DNA from: an uncultured Prevotellaceae bacterium
Lineage (GTDB): Bacteria; Bacteroidota; Bacteroidia; Bacteroidales; Muribaculaceae
Reading direction: 5' to 3'
Length of the DNA: 47,762 nt
NCBI GenBank assembly: GCA_900541935.1
Contig: UQLZ01000017.1
Span: 1 to 47,762 of the forward strand
Shown: positions 24,725-34,906 of the stretch, in pieces
How positions within the stretch are numbered: the first letter of the stretch is position 1
How the letters are laid out: every line of letters starts with the position of its first letter
The notes under the pieces: model-generated
Told to the model about the DNA's origin: nothing
The model's input: the letters and a program-made list of their open reading frames with translations, nothing else
Database searches by the model: none
Position numbers and translations under genes: made by a program

Positions 24725-26191
24725 ATGAATAAAAAATTATCACAAATAATCGCATCTGCTTCTCCGATTGAGATTATCGGTAATGCAGATATTAATATCT
24801 CCGGAATCGCATCCGACTCACGGAAAATTGCCAAGGGATGGCTATTTGTCGCTGTCAATGGCGTGAATATAGATGGTCACAAGTTTATTCCTGATGTTAT
24901 CGCGGCTGGTGCTTGCGCGATTGTTTGCGAAAAATTTCCGGAAAAAACTCCCGATGGAGTAACTTTTGTTAAAGTTGCTAACTCTGCTGCCGCTTTGGGA
25001 CACATTGCTTCGGAATGGTACGATAATCCTTCTAACGAATTAAGACTTGTCGGAGTTACTGGGACAAACGGAAAGACAACTACCGCCACCCTTCTCTACG
25101 AGATGACAAGGATGATGGGATATAAAACAGGCTTGTTCTCAACAGTCTGTAACTATATTGACACAAAGCAAGTTCCTGCTACCCAGACTACTCCAGACCA
25201 AATCACTCTCAACAAGCTCATGAGGGAGATGGTTGACGAGGGTTGCGAATACGCTTTTATGGAAGTAAGTTCGCATGCCGCTGACCAGCACAGAATCGAC
25301 GGTTTGAACTTTGCGGGAGGTATTTTCTCAAACCTGACCCGCGACCACCTTGACTATCACAAGACTGTTGACGCATACCTTAAAGCGAAGAAAAGGTTTT
25401 TCGACATTCTGCCTGCCGATGCTTTCGCTCTCGTTAATGCAGACGACAAAACAGGTTTGGTAATGCTCCAAAATACCGCTGCAACGAAAAAGACATATTC
25501 GCTTATGAAAGATGCCGATTTCAAATGCAAGGTTATTGAAAGCAGACTAAACAGCACTCTACTGCAAATCAACGGAAAAGAAGTGGAAGTGCTTTTCACT
25601 GGCAGATTCAATGCCTACAACCTTTTGGCTGTTTACGGAGCAATGACCATGCTTGGCTTTGAAAGCGACGATGTGCTTATCAAAATGAGTATGCTCGTTC
25701 CTGTTGCCGGAAGATTCCAGACTTTTGAATCACCAAAGGGCTATACTGCTATAGTTGACTATGCCCACACACCTGACGCTCTGGTAAACGTGCTAAACTC
25801 CATTCACGACGTTATCAACGGTAACGGTAAAGTGATAACAGTTGTGGGTTGCGGTGGCAACAGAGACAAGGGCAAGCGACCTATTATGGCTAAGGAAGCC
25901 GCTAAACTAAGCGACAAGGTAATTCTAACTTCCGACAACCCTCGCTTTGAAGACCCTAACGAAATTCTTGCAGATATGGTTGCTGGTCTTGACGTTACCG
26001 ACAAGCCTAAAACCCTAAGAATCACCGACAGAAAAGAGGCAATAAGAACGGCTGCCGCTTTGGCTGAAAAAGGTGACGTTATCCTAATTGCAGGTAAAGG
26101 TCATGAAGATTACCAGGAAATTTGCGGAGTCAAGCACCATTTTGACGATAAGGAAATAGTTATGGAAATTTTTAAAGAAGAATTAAACTAA
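24725..26191 (+). CDS. murE: UDP-MurNAc-tripeptide synthetase, meso-diaminopimelate-adding
   Basis: The ligase (488 aa) adds the third stem-peptide residue. The ATP loop is GVTGTNGKTTT (about 114-124). DNPR (in LTSDNPRFEDP) is the signature of enzymes that accept meso-diaminopimelate rather than lysine, so the cell wall should be of DAP type. Three-domain Mur ligase length is normal. Confidence 0.96.
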   Translation: MNKKLSQIIASASPIEIIGNADINISGIASDSRKIAKGWLFVAVNGVNIDGHKFIPDVIAAGACAIVCEKFPEKTPDGVTFVKVANSAAALGHIASEWYDNPSNELRLVGVTGTNGKTTTATLLYEMTRMMGYKTGLFSTVCNYIDTKQVPATQTTPDQITLNKLMREMVDEGCEYAFMEVSSHAADQHRIDGLNFAGGIFSNLTRDHLDYHKTVDAYLKAKKRFFDILPADAFALVNADDKTGLVMLQNTAATKKTYSLMKDADFKCKVIESRLNSTLLQINGKEVEVLFTGRFNAYNLLAVYGAMTMLGFESDDVLIKMSMLVPVAGRFQTFESPKGYTAIVDYAHTPDALVNVLNSIHDVINGNGKVITVVGCGGNRDKGKRPIMAKEAAKLSDKVILTSDNPRFEDPNEILADMVAGLDVTDKPKTLRITDRKEAIRTAAALAEKGDVILIAGKGHEDYQEICGVKHHFDDKEIVMEIFKEELN

Positions 26192-26195
26192 GAAT

Positions 26196-27458
26196 ATGCT
26201 TTATCATTTATTTGACTACCTCGAACAATTCAACATCCCGGGAATAAGATTGATGGACTACATCTCTTTCCGTGCCGGGATTGCTTTGATTTTGTCTATT
26301 TTCATCGCTACAGTTATCGGTAGAAGGATTATCGACAAGCTCCAACTGATGCAAGTTGGTGAAATTGTCAGAAATCTCGGCCTGGAAGGGCAAATGAGCA
26401 AGAAAGGGACTCCGACTATGGGGGGTATTATAATAATTATCTCAATTCTAATTCCTTGCATTCTGTTCGGAAACCTGACTAACGTGTATATGTTACTGAT
26501 GATTGTTGCGACAATACTCTTTGGCATGCTTGGCTTTCTTGATGACTACAAGAAAATTAAGGAACACAACAAAGACGGACTAAAAGGCAAATACAAAATA
26601 GTTGGACAAGTAACTGTTGGACTTATTGTTGGACTTACAATGTATCTAAGTCCAGACATCGTTGTTAGGGAAAACATTGAAATGCCATCTAAAACTGATG
26701 ACCAAATTGAGGTTAAATACAAACCGATGGAAGAAAAGCAGCCAATCACTACCATTCCATTTGTTAAGAGCAATAACCTCAACTACTCTTGGTTTACCCA
26801 ATGGATGGGCGACCATGCGGAAACAGGCGGATGGATTCTTTTCATTATAATAACGATTTTCGTTGTCGCCGCCGTGTCAAATGGAGCAAATCTGACAGAC
26901 GGTCTTGACGGACTTGCTACTGGAACGTCTGCAATTATTGGTGTTGCTCTCGCCATTATGTGCTATCTTGGAGGTAACATAATCTACTCTTCTTACCTCA
27001 ACATTATGTATATTCCTGGCTCAGGGGAACTCGTTGTCTATGCAGCTTCTTTCATAGGTGCACTTATCGGCTTCCTCTGGTACAATGCATACCCCGCTCA
27101 GGTCTTTATGGGAGATACTGGCAGTTTGACTATCGGCGGTATAATAGCAGTTTTTGCAATTCTCATCAGAAAAGAACTGCTTATCCCTATTCTTTGCGGT
27201 ATTTTCCTAATTGAGAACCTCTCTGTAATCATACAGACTTCTTACTTTAAATACACAAAAAAGAAATATGGTGAAGGTCGTAGAATTTTCAAGATGACTC
27301 CTCTGCACCATCACTTCCAAAAGCAGGGAAATGCTGGAATCGTGGCAAAATGGCAAAAACCGATAAACCCGATTCCTGAATCTAAAATCGTTGTGAGATT
27401 TTGGATTATTGGCATATTTCTTGCTATCATAACATTTATAACTTTAAAAATCAGATAA
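26196..27458 (+). CDS. mraY: Phospho-MurNAc-pentapeptide translocase
   Basis: The polytopic membrane enzyme (420 aa) makes lipid I on undecaprenyl phosphate. Conserved catalytic acids are in FLDDYKK, NLTDGLDGLATG and FMGDTGSLTIGG, and the histidine motif PLHHHFQ is near the C terminus. An extra loop of about 60 residues (near 155-215) makes it longer than the E. coli enzyme, as usual in Bacteroidetes. Its TAA overlaps the murD start by one base (TAATG). Confidence 0.96.
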   Translation: MLYHLFDYLEQFNIPGIRLMDYISFRAGIALILSIFIATVIGRRIIDKLQLMQVGEIVRNLGLEGQMSKKGTPTMGGIIIIISILIPCILFGNLTNVYMLLMIVATILFGMLGFLDDYKKIKEHNKDGLKGKYKIVGQVTVGLIVGLTMYLSPDIVVRENIEMPSKTDDQIEVKYKPMEEKQPITTIPFVKSNNLNYSWFTQWMGDHAETGGWILFIIITIFVVAAVSNGANLTDGLDGLATGTSAIIGVALAIMCYLGGNIIYSSYLNIMYIPGSGELVVYAASFIGALIGFLWYNAYPAQVFMGDTGSLTIGGIIAVFAILIRKELLIPILCGIFLIENLSVIIQTSYFKYTKKKYGEGRRIFKMTPLHHHFQKQGNAGIVAKWQKPINPIPESKIVVRFWIIGIFLAIITFITLKIR

Positions 27459-28801
27459 TGAAAAAGATTGTTGTTTTAGGCGGCGGAGAAAGTGGCGTTG
27501 GTGCTGCTGTCCTCGCAAAAGTTAAAGGAATGAACGTTTGGCTTTCTGATTTCGGTAAAATTGCCGAGAAATACAAACAACGTCTGAATGAATATAACAT
27601 TGATTGGGAAGAAGGCGGACACACGGTCGAGAAAATTATCGATGCCGACGAAATAATCAAGAGCCCTGGCATTCCTGAAGATGCCCCTATCATTCTAAAA
27701 GCAAAAAGCAAAAGCATTCCGGTTATTTCTGAAATCGAATTTGCCGGAAGATATACCAATGCTAAAATGGTTTGTATAACCGGTAGTAACGGTAAGACAA
27801 CGACAACAATGCTGACTTACCATATCCTCAAAAATGCTGGTATGAATGTTGGTTTGGCTGGTAATGTTGGAACAAGTCTCGCATATCAAGTGGCTACCGA
27901 AAACCACGATGTTTATGTTATCGAACTCAGCAGTTTCCAACTTGATGACATGTTTGAATTCAAGGCAAATATCGCTGTCATTATGAATATCACCCCTGAC
28001 CACCTTGACAGATATGACCACAAGATGCAGAACTATGTCAACGCTAAGTTCAGAATCTTGCAGAACCAGACAGAAAAGGACTCTTTCATATTCTGGGAAG
28101 ATGACCCCATTATTGCCGAGCAACTAAAAAACCTGAAAATTGAGGCTAAAATGCTGCCGTTTTCTGAGTTTAAGGAAGAAGGGGCATGTGCATATACCGA
28201 CAACGGTGTTTTGAACTTTAAACCAACAGGCCACGAAGGATTCAATATGCCTGTTGACGAACTCTCTTTACCTGGCCTGCACAATCTTTACAACTCTATG
28301 GCTGCCGGTCTTTCCGCTTCTCTTCTTGACATCAAGAAGGACGTTATCAGAAAGGCTCTTTCCGATTTTGAAGCCGTTGAGCACCGTCTGGAATATGTTG
28401 ATACAATTGACGACGTTATATATATTAACGACTCTAAGGCAACAAACGTAAATTCTTGCTGGTACGCTCTTGAAAGCATGAAAACAAAGGTTGTTCTAAT
28501 CCTTGGAGGCAAAGACAAGGGCAACGACTATTCTGAAATAGAAGGCCTTGCTAAGGAAAAGGTTTCTGCGATTGTCTGCATGGGTAAGGATAATGAAAAG
28601 ATAAAGACATTCTTCGAAGGCATAGTGCCGGTAATTGCCGACACTCATTCCGTTGAAGATGCTGTCAAAGAATGTGCAAAACTTGCTAAACCGGGCGAAA
28701 CAGTTTTGCTTTCTCCTTGCTGCGCAAGTTTTGACTTGTTTAAAAGTTACGAAGACAGAGGCGAAAAATTCAAAAACGAAGTAAAGAAACTCAAGAAATA
28801 A
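27458..28801 (+). CDS. murD: UDP-MurNAc-L-alanine:D-glutamate ligase
   Basis: The enzyme (447 aa) adds D-glutamate to UDP-MurNAc-L-Ala. It starts MKKIVVLGGGESGVGAAVLA with a Rossmann-like loop and has the ATP loop VCITGSNGKTTTT near residue 110. ATG 27458 overlaps the mraY stop by one base, and its own stop overlaps the ftsW start in the same way, which suggests coupled translation. Confidence 0.96.
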   Translation: MKKIVVLGGGESGVGAAVLAKVKGMNVWLSDFGKIAEKYKQRLNEYNIDWEEGGHTVEKIIDADEIIKSPGIPEDAPIILKAKSKSIPVISEIEFAGRYTNAKMVCITGSNGKTTTTMLTYHILKNAGMNVGLAGNVGTSLAYQVATENHDVYVIELSSFQLDDMFEFKANIAVIMNITPDHLDRYDHKMQNYVNAKFRILQNQTEKDSFIFWEDDPIIAEQLKNLKIEAKMLPFSEFKEEGACAYTDNGVLNFKPTGHEGFNMPVDELSLPGLHNLYNSMAAGLSASLLDIKKDVIRKALSDFEAVEHRLEYVDTIDDVIYINDSKATNVNSCWYALESMKTKVVLILGGKDKGNDYSEIEGLAKEKVSAIVCMGKDNEKIKTFFEGIVPVIADTHSVEDAVKECAKLAKPGETVLLSPCCASFDLFKSYEDRGEKFKNEVKKLKK

Positions 28802-30096
28802 TGGATGAAGAAAAAACAATATCAGCAGAGGTGACGAAAGAAAAGAAAGGCAAACCTGACAGATACCTTGTAGGCGTTTACATTACCCTTCTGATTTTCG
28901 GCATTATAGAGGCATTCAGTGCTTCTTCAAGAGAAATTGCGGTGGCTGGAAACATTTACGAACCAATCGCCAAGCACATCCTTTTCCTCCTGATTGGCAC
29001 TGTTCTGATGATTTGGATATCAAAAAAAGAAGTTACCCAATTCATCAAGCCTTCCCTGATTTTTGTTGGACTAACCTTTGTTTTTCTAATTGTCACAATG
29101 TTTTTCGGCAGTAGCGTAAACGGTGCCCAACGAGGTTTCTCTCTGCTTGGGTTTACTGTCCAACCGGCGGAACTGTCAAAAGTGGCTATCGTTTTTATTC
29201 TCGCTTACATACTTGCAATAACAATGAACAAGAAAGAAGTAAACAGAATTGGAATCATTACCTGCGTTGCAATCGTTTCCATTTTCGGCTTCCTCTTGCT
29301 AATGCAAGGTATGACAAACACTTTGCTATTTATGGCAATAAGCATAGCCATGCTGCTTGTGGGAGGAACTTCCCCAAGAAGACTCGGCAAAGTGGCTTTA
29401 GTGTACGCCTTTATAGGCATGCTCTTCTTCGCTGGAAAGGAAATATATGAAAGCAACCAGCTGGAAGACCTGCAAGGAACGGAGCAAGTTGAGAAAGACG
29501 GTCAAATGTTAAAACGTAAAGGAACGTGGAAAAGCCGTATGCAAGACTATTTCAGCGAATTGACAGACCCTCATCCATACACTAACCCCGACATCCTCGA
29601 CAACGACCAGAAACTATACTCTTACCTGGCTCAGGCGAATGGTGGTATAATTGGGGAAGGACCTGGCAGTTCCCGCGAAACAAGCCGACTGCCACTTGCC
29701 TTCTCCGACTATGTTTATTCTATCGTCGTTGAAGATTTGGGCTTTGTCGGTGGTATTTTCCTGCTGATAACATTCTTTACCCTGATGTTCCGAGCGGGAC
29801 GTATAGCAAACCAATGTGACAGAGCATACCCTGCTTTGCTGACAATGGGAATGGCGATGGTTATCGTTATGCAGGCTTTCTTCCACATGGCGATTAATAC
29901 CGGCGTTTTCCCCGTTTCCGGGCAGAACTTGCCACTGATTTCAAAGGGAGGTACTTCGATTATTATGATTTGCATCGCATTCGGAGTTATGATGAGCGTT
30001 AGCAGATCAGTTGCGGAAGGCAAATTGGGTAAGAAAAACCCAAATAGTGCTCTTCCCGACAATATAAATGCTATTAACCCAACTAAACAAGTTTGA
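28801..30096 (+). CDS. ftsW: Peptidoglycan glycosyltransferase FtsW
   Basis: This SEDS-family polymerase (431 aa) spans the membrane about ten times and makes septal glycan strands with FtsI. Family segments seen are FGSSVNGAQRGFSLLGFTVQPAELSK (split over two blocks), LSYLAQANGG-like text near 275, and GVFPVSGQNLPLISKGGTS near the C terminus. The polar loop near 215-260 is large. Its position is between murD and murG. Confidence 0.95.
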   Translation: MDEEKTISAEVTKEKKGKPDRYLVGVYITLLIFGIIEAFSASSREIAVAGNIYEPIAKHILFLLIGTVLMIWISKKEVTQFIKPSLIFVGLTFVFLIVTMFFGSSVNGAQRGFSLLGFTVQPAELSKVAIVFILAYILAITMNKKEVNRIGIITCVAIVSIFGFLLLMQGMTNTLLFMAISIAMLLVGGTSPRRLGKVALVYAFIGMLFFAGKEIYESNQLEDLQGTEQVEKDGQMLKRKGTWKSRMQDYFSELTDPHPYTNPDILDNDQKLYSYLAQANGGIIGEGPGSSRETSRLPLAFSDYVYSIVVEDLGFVGGIFLLITFFTLMFRAGRIANQCDRAYPALLTMGMAMVIVMQAFFHMAINTGVFPVSGQNLPLISKGGTSIIMICIAFGVMMSVSRSVAEGKLGKKNPNSALPDNINAINPTKQV

Positions 30097-30098
30097 TT

Positions 30099-31202
30099 AT
30101 GGGAAAATATAGAATACTCGTAAGCGGGGGCGGTACTGGCGGACACATATTCCCTGCTCTATCTATAGCAAACGGCATCAAGGAAAAGTATCCTGATGCG
30201 GAAATACTTTTCGTTGGTGCGGAAAACAGAATGGAAATGGAGAAAGTGCCGGCGGCTGGATACAAGATTATAGGCTTGCCTGTCAGCGGATTCGACAGAA
30301 AGAACATTTTCAAGAATTTCTCCGTTCTGCTAAAACTGATGAAAAGCATCAGAATGGCTAAAAACATACTAAAGGATTTCAAACCGGATATTGCAATCGG
30401 CGTGGGAGGATATGCCAGCGGACCTATGCTGAAAGCAGCACAGAAAAAAGGCATTCCAACGCTAATCCAAGAGCAGAACTCATACGCTGGAGTAACAAAC
30501 AAACTCCTTGCCGAAAAGGCGGACGCTATCTGCGTTGCATACGAAGGCATGGAAAAGTTTTTCCCTGCCGAGAAAATTATCCTGACAGGAAACCCTGTTC
30601 GTCAGAATATCCTAAACTGCTCAAAATCAAAACAGGAAGCAAGAAGGGCTTTCGGTCTTGACCCAGAGAAAAAAACAATCCTTGTTATCGGTGGCAGCCT
30701 TGGTGCAAGAACCATCAATAACTGCATTGCAAATGCCCTTGACGACATCAGCAAAAGCGATTTCCAACTAATATGGCAGACAGGTAAACTATATAATGAA
30801 AAAGCAGAAGCGGTGATGAAGGAAAAAGCCCCAAAAGGTGTTGTTCAAACTGCTTTCATTTCAAATATGGATGATGCCTACAAAGCCGCAGACCTCGTGG
30901 TTTCAAGAGCGGGTGCAAGTTCCATTTCAGAACTGCAACTGCTTGGCAAAGCGTCTATTCTCGTTCCTTCCCCGAATGTTGCGGAAGACCACCAGACAAA
31001 AAACGCTTTGGCTCTCGTAAACAAGGGGGCAGCCGTTATGGTTCGTGACGCTGATGCTGACAAAGATTTGGCAAGAGCCTTCTCCGAACTAATTGCCGAC
31101 GATGACAAGATGAAAAAACTTGCTGAAAACGTTGGAAAAATGGCATTAAGAAATGCCGTTGACAAAATTGTCGAGAAAGTTGAGGAACTGATTAAAAAGT
31201 AA
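30099..31202 (+). CDS. murG: UDP-GlcNAc:lipid I N-acetylglucosaminyltransferase
   Basis: The peripheral membrane GT-B enzyme (367 aa) makes lipid II. It has the N-terminal loop SGGGTGGHIFPALS, then GVGGYASGP and QEQNSYAGVTNKLLA, and the UDP-GlcNAc-binding part with SRAGASSISEL. A TTG at 30093 would add two residues and overlap ftsW; ATG 30099, 2 bp after the ftsW stop, is preferred. Confidence 0.96.
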   Translation: MGKYRILVSGGGTGGHIFPALSIANGIKEKYPDAEILFVGAENRMEMEKVPAAGYKIIGLPVSGFDRKNIFKNFSVLLKLMKSIRMAKNILKDFKPDIAIGVGGYASGPMLKAAQKKGIPTLIQEQNSYAGVTNKLLAEKADAICVAYEGMEKFFPAEKIILTGNPVRQNILNCSKSKQEARRAFGLDPEKKTILVIGGSLGARTINNCIANALDDISKSDFQLIWQTGKLYNEKAEAVMKEKAPKGVVQTAFISNMDDAYKAADLVVSRAGASSISELQLLGKASILVPSPNVAEDHQTKNALALVNKGAAVMVRDADADKDLARAFSELIADDDKMKKLAENVGKMALRNAVDKIVEKVEELIKK

Positions 31203-31220
31203 TTTGAAAAAATTTGTATT

Positions 31221-32578
31221 ATGAACATATATTTTGTGGGAGCCGGCGGTATCGGCATGGCTGCCCTCATCAGATATTACCTTTCTAAAGGAACAAAAGT
31301 TGCAGGCTACGACAAAACACCGTCTGCATTGACTAACGACCTTATTGCTGAAGGTGCACAAATAACTTACATTGACGACGTTAACGAAATCCCGGAAGAG
31401 TTCAAAAAGGATACTCTTGTCGTATATACCCCTGCCGTACCTGCCGACAACGCAATCCTTTCATTCTTTAGAAACAACAATTTTGAGGTTATCAAAAGAG
31501 CACAACTGCTCGGAAAAATAACACATGACTCAAAAGGACTTTGCTTCTCCGGCACTCACGGCAAAACAACCACTTCCAGCATGGCTGCCCACATTATGCA
31601 GTCGTCAGGAATTGGCTGCAACGCCTTCCTCGGCGTATTCTTAGAAACTACGGCAGCAACTTTCTGCTTAGCAAAACAAGCCCGTTCTCGGTTATTGAGG
31701 CAGACGAATTTGACCGCTCTTTCCATTGGCTTAACCCGTACATCGCAGTAGTTACAGCAACCGACCCTGACCACCTTGACATATACGGCACTGAAGAGGC
31801 TTATCTGGAAAGTTTCGCCCATTTCACAGAACTCATTCAACCTGGAGGTGCCCTAATCTGCCATACCGGGCTGAAACTAAAGCCACGCGTCGCTGAAGGG
31901 GTGAAAACATATATGTACTCCAGAAATGAAGGCGATTTCCACGCTGAAAACATAAGAAAAGGCAACGGCGAAATCATTTTCGACTTTGTGGCACCTGATA
32001 CCGTTATCAAAGATATTTCTCTTGGTGTGCCTGTTGACATAAATATAGAGAATGCTGTTGCTTCAATGGCAGTATGCCACCTTGCAGGGGTTCCTGACGA
32101 GGAGATGAAAAAAGCCATCGGCTCATTCCTTGGGGCTAAGCGCCGCTTCGAATTTTGGCTAAAGCAACCTGGAGAGGGAGGTAAGACTCTTATCGACGAT
32201 TATGCTCACCACCCAGACGAACTCAAGGCAAGCATTAAATCCGTAAAGGAACTGTACCCAGGAAGAAAATTATCAGTAATTTTCCAACCGCACCTGTACA
32301 CAAGAACACGTGATTTCGCCCCAGAATTTGCTGAAGCACTTTCTCTCGCTGACGAAGTAATTCTTCTTGACATTTACCCAGCAAGGGAATTGCCAATAGA
32401 AGGAGTTACATCAAAAATCATTTTTGACCGCATAAACTGCAAGAATAAAGCACTTTGTGACAAACAAGATTTGCTAAAAACCATAAAAAATTATAACTTT
32501 GAGGTACTTTTAACTGTCGGTGCTGGAGACGTTTGCAACTTCCTGCCACAGATAAAGGAATTTCTTGAACAGGAATAA
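31221..32578 (+). pseudogene. murC: UDP-MurNAc:L-alanine ligase, interrupted by an apparent one-base frameshift
   Basis: The first frame (31221 on) carries the Rossmann start NIYFVGAGGIGMAAL and the ATP loop SGTHGKTTTSS (110-120). After CNAFLG (G138, codon ending 31634) it goes off frame. The other frame resumes at once with ILRNYGSNFLL and continues through EADEFDRSFHWLNPY, DDYAHHPDEL and FQPHLYTRTRDF to the stop at 32576-32578. Restoring one G at about 31635 gives CNAFLGGILRNYG, the expected family text, and an enzyme of about 453 aa. murC is essential and all later parts look conserved, so I think a sequencing or assembly error is more likely than true loss. Confidence 0.88.
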
Positions 32579-32589
32579 AACTTTTAAGG

Positions 32590-33411
32590 GTGAAAAAAAT
32601 TCTTTTCTATATAGTTGCAGTTCTTCTGCTTGCATATTTCGTCGCAGCCTTTGTTTACTCTAAAAGCATCGACGACAAAACTTTATGCAAGGGAATTAAG
32701 GTATATATAGAAAGGTATGACTCGGCAAATTTCGTCACAAACGCTTTTATCTCCAAGGAACTCAAGAATATGGGCATAAACCCGCAAGGAAAAAGAATTC
32801 CCGAAGTTGACCTGAACGATATCGAAAATAAGTTCTTTGAAAAGGACTATGTAGAATCCGTTGAATGCTATCTCCTTAGTGATAACAGCATTATGCTCGA
32901 CATTATGCCGATAAAACCAGTGATGAGAGTTTTTGAAAACGGAAAATCATTCTATATCAACAAGTCTGGAAAGAAAATAAAATCTAACCAGAACTTTTTC
33001 ATAGACCTGCCAGTTGTTACAGGAAAATTCACAGATAAATTTCCACCACAACGGCTCCTACCTCTATTAGTGTACATTGAACAGAACAAGGAACTGAAAA
33101 GCCTTGTGTCATTAATTGATGTCAAAGACTCTACAAACATTTTCATAATCCCTAATATTGCAAACCACATTATAAACCTCGGCAGTATGGAGAATTATGA
33201 ATCAAAATTCAAAAAACTTGACAGGATGTATAAAGAAGTGCTTCCGGTGAAAGGTTGGAACTTCTACGACACCATATCGCTTAAATGGGACCACCAAATC
33301 GTTGCCACCCGCAGGAAACCAGGTTCAAGACTGAATATAGCCATTGCTGATGAAAACGATGAGGAAAAGCCTGACAACATTGAAACAATGACAAGTGGCA
33401 AAACAAACTAA
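32590..33411 (+). CDS. ftsQ: Cell division protein FtsQ/DivIB
   Basis: The protein (273 aa) has a short N terminus, one membrane helix (about 4-22) and a periplasmic POTRA-like region (about 35-110: KGIKVYIERYDSANFVT, then VESVECYLLSDNSIMLDIMPIKPVMRVF). It recruits FtsL and regulates septal synthesis. The start is GTG at 32590, 11 bp after murC; no ATG fits. A C-terminal tail rich in D/E is unlikely to be structured. Confidence 0.88.
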   Translation: MKKILFYIVAVLLLAYFVAAFVYSKSIDDKTLCKGIKVYIERYDSANFVTNAFISKELKNMGINPQGKRIPEVDLNDIENKFFEKDYVESVECYLLSDNSIMLDIMPIKPVMRVFENGKSFYINKSGKKIKSNQNFFIDLPVVTGKFTDKFPPQRLLPLLVYIEQNKELKSLVSLIDVKDSTNIFIIPNIANHIINLGSMENYESKFKKLDRMYKEVLPVKGWNFYDTISLKWDHQIVATRRKPGSRLNIAIADENDEEKPDNIETMTSGKTN

Positions 33412-33451
33412 CGAATTAACTTTAAGACAAATCATATAGCACCCTTTTGTT

Positions 33452-34816
33452 ATGGACAACAAACAATATATTGTGGCACTGGAAATTGCCAGTTCTCACG
33501 TAGCGGCTACGGCTGCCGCTTTTGACCCTCAAACCAAAGACGTCTCTGAACTCTGTCACTTCGAAGAGGCGGTTAAGGATTGTGTCAGATACGGTTGCAT
33601 TAGCAACGTAGAAGAAGTCCTATCAAAACTTACGCTTATTTTCAACAGAATTGAAAGGCATCCGAAAATCAGCCCGAGAAAGATTAGCAGCGTCTTTATC
33701 GGTATTGAGGCGCGCTCTCTACACTCTGACACCATAAAAATAGAAAAGGACATCAACGACGAGTTCCCTATCAGCGAAACGCTGATTAACAGCATCTTCC
33801 GCGAAGCAGAACAGGAATTTAAGAATGTATATATTCTCAAGACATTGCCTAAATATTTCGAAGTTGACGGTAAGGAAATGGACCTAAAGCCGGGTGCTAT
33901 CGGCTCGCACATAAAGGCAGAAATTAACGTTATCACTTGCAGAACGCAGATAACAAAAAACATAAACCTGCTGCTCGGCAGAGCAGGCAAGAAACTTGCA
34001 GGATTCATCTGCACTCCGCTCGCCGCTTCGGGAATAACTTTGACCGAAGAGGAAAAAAGGCTCGGATGCGTGCTGGTGGATTTCGGGGCTGACATAACAA
34101 CGGTTTCAATTTACAAAAACAACCACCTGCAATATCTTAACGTTATACCTATGGGCTCAAGAAACATTACAAGGGACCTGACAACCCTGAACCTTCTTGA
34201 CGACCAGGCGGAACTGGTGAAGAAAACTTACGGCATCATCGACGACTCCGAAATACCGGAATCTTCACTCTACGGTATCCGCTCATTAGATATAGTTAAC
34301 TATATAAAGGCAAGAATGGAAGAGATTTTCATAAATATCCACAACCAAATCAAACTTGCCAACTTCACAGAAGAGCAACTCCCTAAAGGATTTGTTTTCA
34401 TCGGTAAAGGCTCTAAATTGAGAGGATTGGCGAATGCTATTGCCAAGCAAACAAAGATGCCGTTTAGACTCGGCGGACACATCGACGCTCCTGAAAGGTC
34501 TGAATACGCCGACAATATCCAACTGCTTTCTATGCTTGACGCAATCTCAGAGGATATCGACAGCAACTACACAAGCCTGTTCACTCCGGAATTTGCTATA
34601 AATAACGACGACAACGAAAACGAAGAAGTTGCCGTTGAAGAAAAGAATCCAGCAAGAGAAGTGAAAGAAATCAAAAAACCTCGAAAACAAAAATTCGGAT
34701 TATTCGGAAAAGTCAAGAACTTCCTCGGGGAACTGAGCGATGCCGCTGCTGGCAAAGATATGGACGATGACGATGAGAATGACGATAATGACAGTATAAC
34801 AAACCGCCGTTTCTAA
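33452..34816 (+). CDS. ftsA: Cell division protein FtsA
   Basis: The actin-like ATPase (454 aa) tethers FtsZ to the membrane. It begins YIVALEIASSHVAATAA and has LGCVLVDFGADITTVSIY (phosphate 2 region) and GFVFIGKGSKLRGLA. The C terminus has a basic-hydrophobic helix (FGLFGKVKNFLGELS), the likely membrane-targeting part, but here a highly acidic D/E/N tail of about 25 residues follows it, so the helix is not at the extreme end. Confidence 0.94.
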   Translation: MDNKQYIVALEIASSHVAATAAAFDPQTKDVSELCHFEEAVKDCVRYGCISNVEEVLSKLTLIFNRIERHPKISPRKISSVFIGIEARSLHSDTIKIEKDINDEFPISETLINSIFREAEQEFKNVYILKTLPKYFEVDGKEMDLKPGAIGSHIKAEINVITCRTQITKNINLLLGRAGKKLAGFICTPLAASGITLTEEEKRLGCVLVDFGADITTVSIYKNNHLQYLNVIPMGSRNITRDLTTLNLLDDQAELVKKTYGIIDDSEIPESSLYGIRSLDIVNYIKARMEEIFINIHNQIKLANFTEEQLPKGFVFIGKGSKLRGLANAIAKQTKMPFRLGGHIDAPERSEYADNIQLLSMLDAISEDIDSNYTSLFTPEFAINNDDNENEEVAVEEKNPAREVKEIKKPRKQKFGLFGKVKNFLGELSDAAAGKDMDDDDENDDNDSITNRRF

Positions 34817-34906
34817 TTTTAATTGTCCATCAGATAGGAGATTGATAATAAATTGATTAATTTTGCAGAAAATTCTGAAAAGGATTTTCCAGTTATATAA
34901 ATTGAT

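Noticed and set aside
31541..32578. Separate gene starting at 31541
   Set aside because: Its first 30 or so residues are the murC first half in the wrong frame; the rest is the murC C-terminal part.
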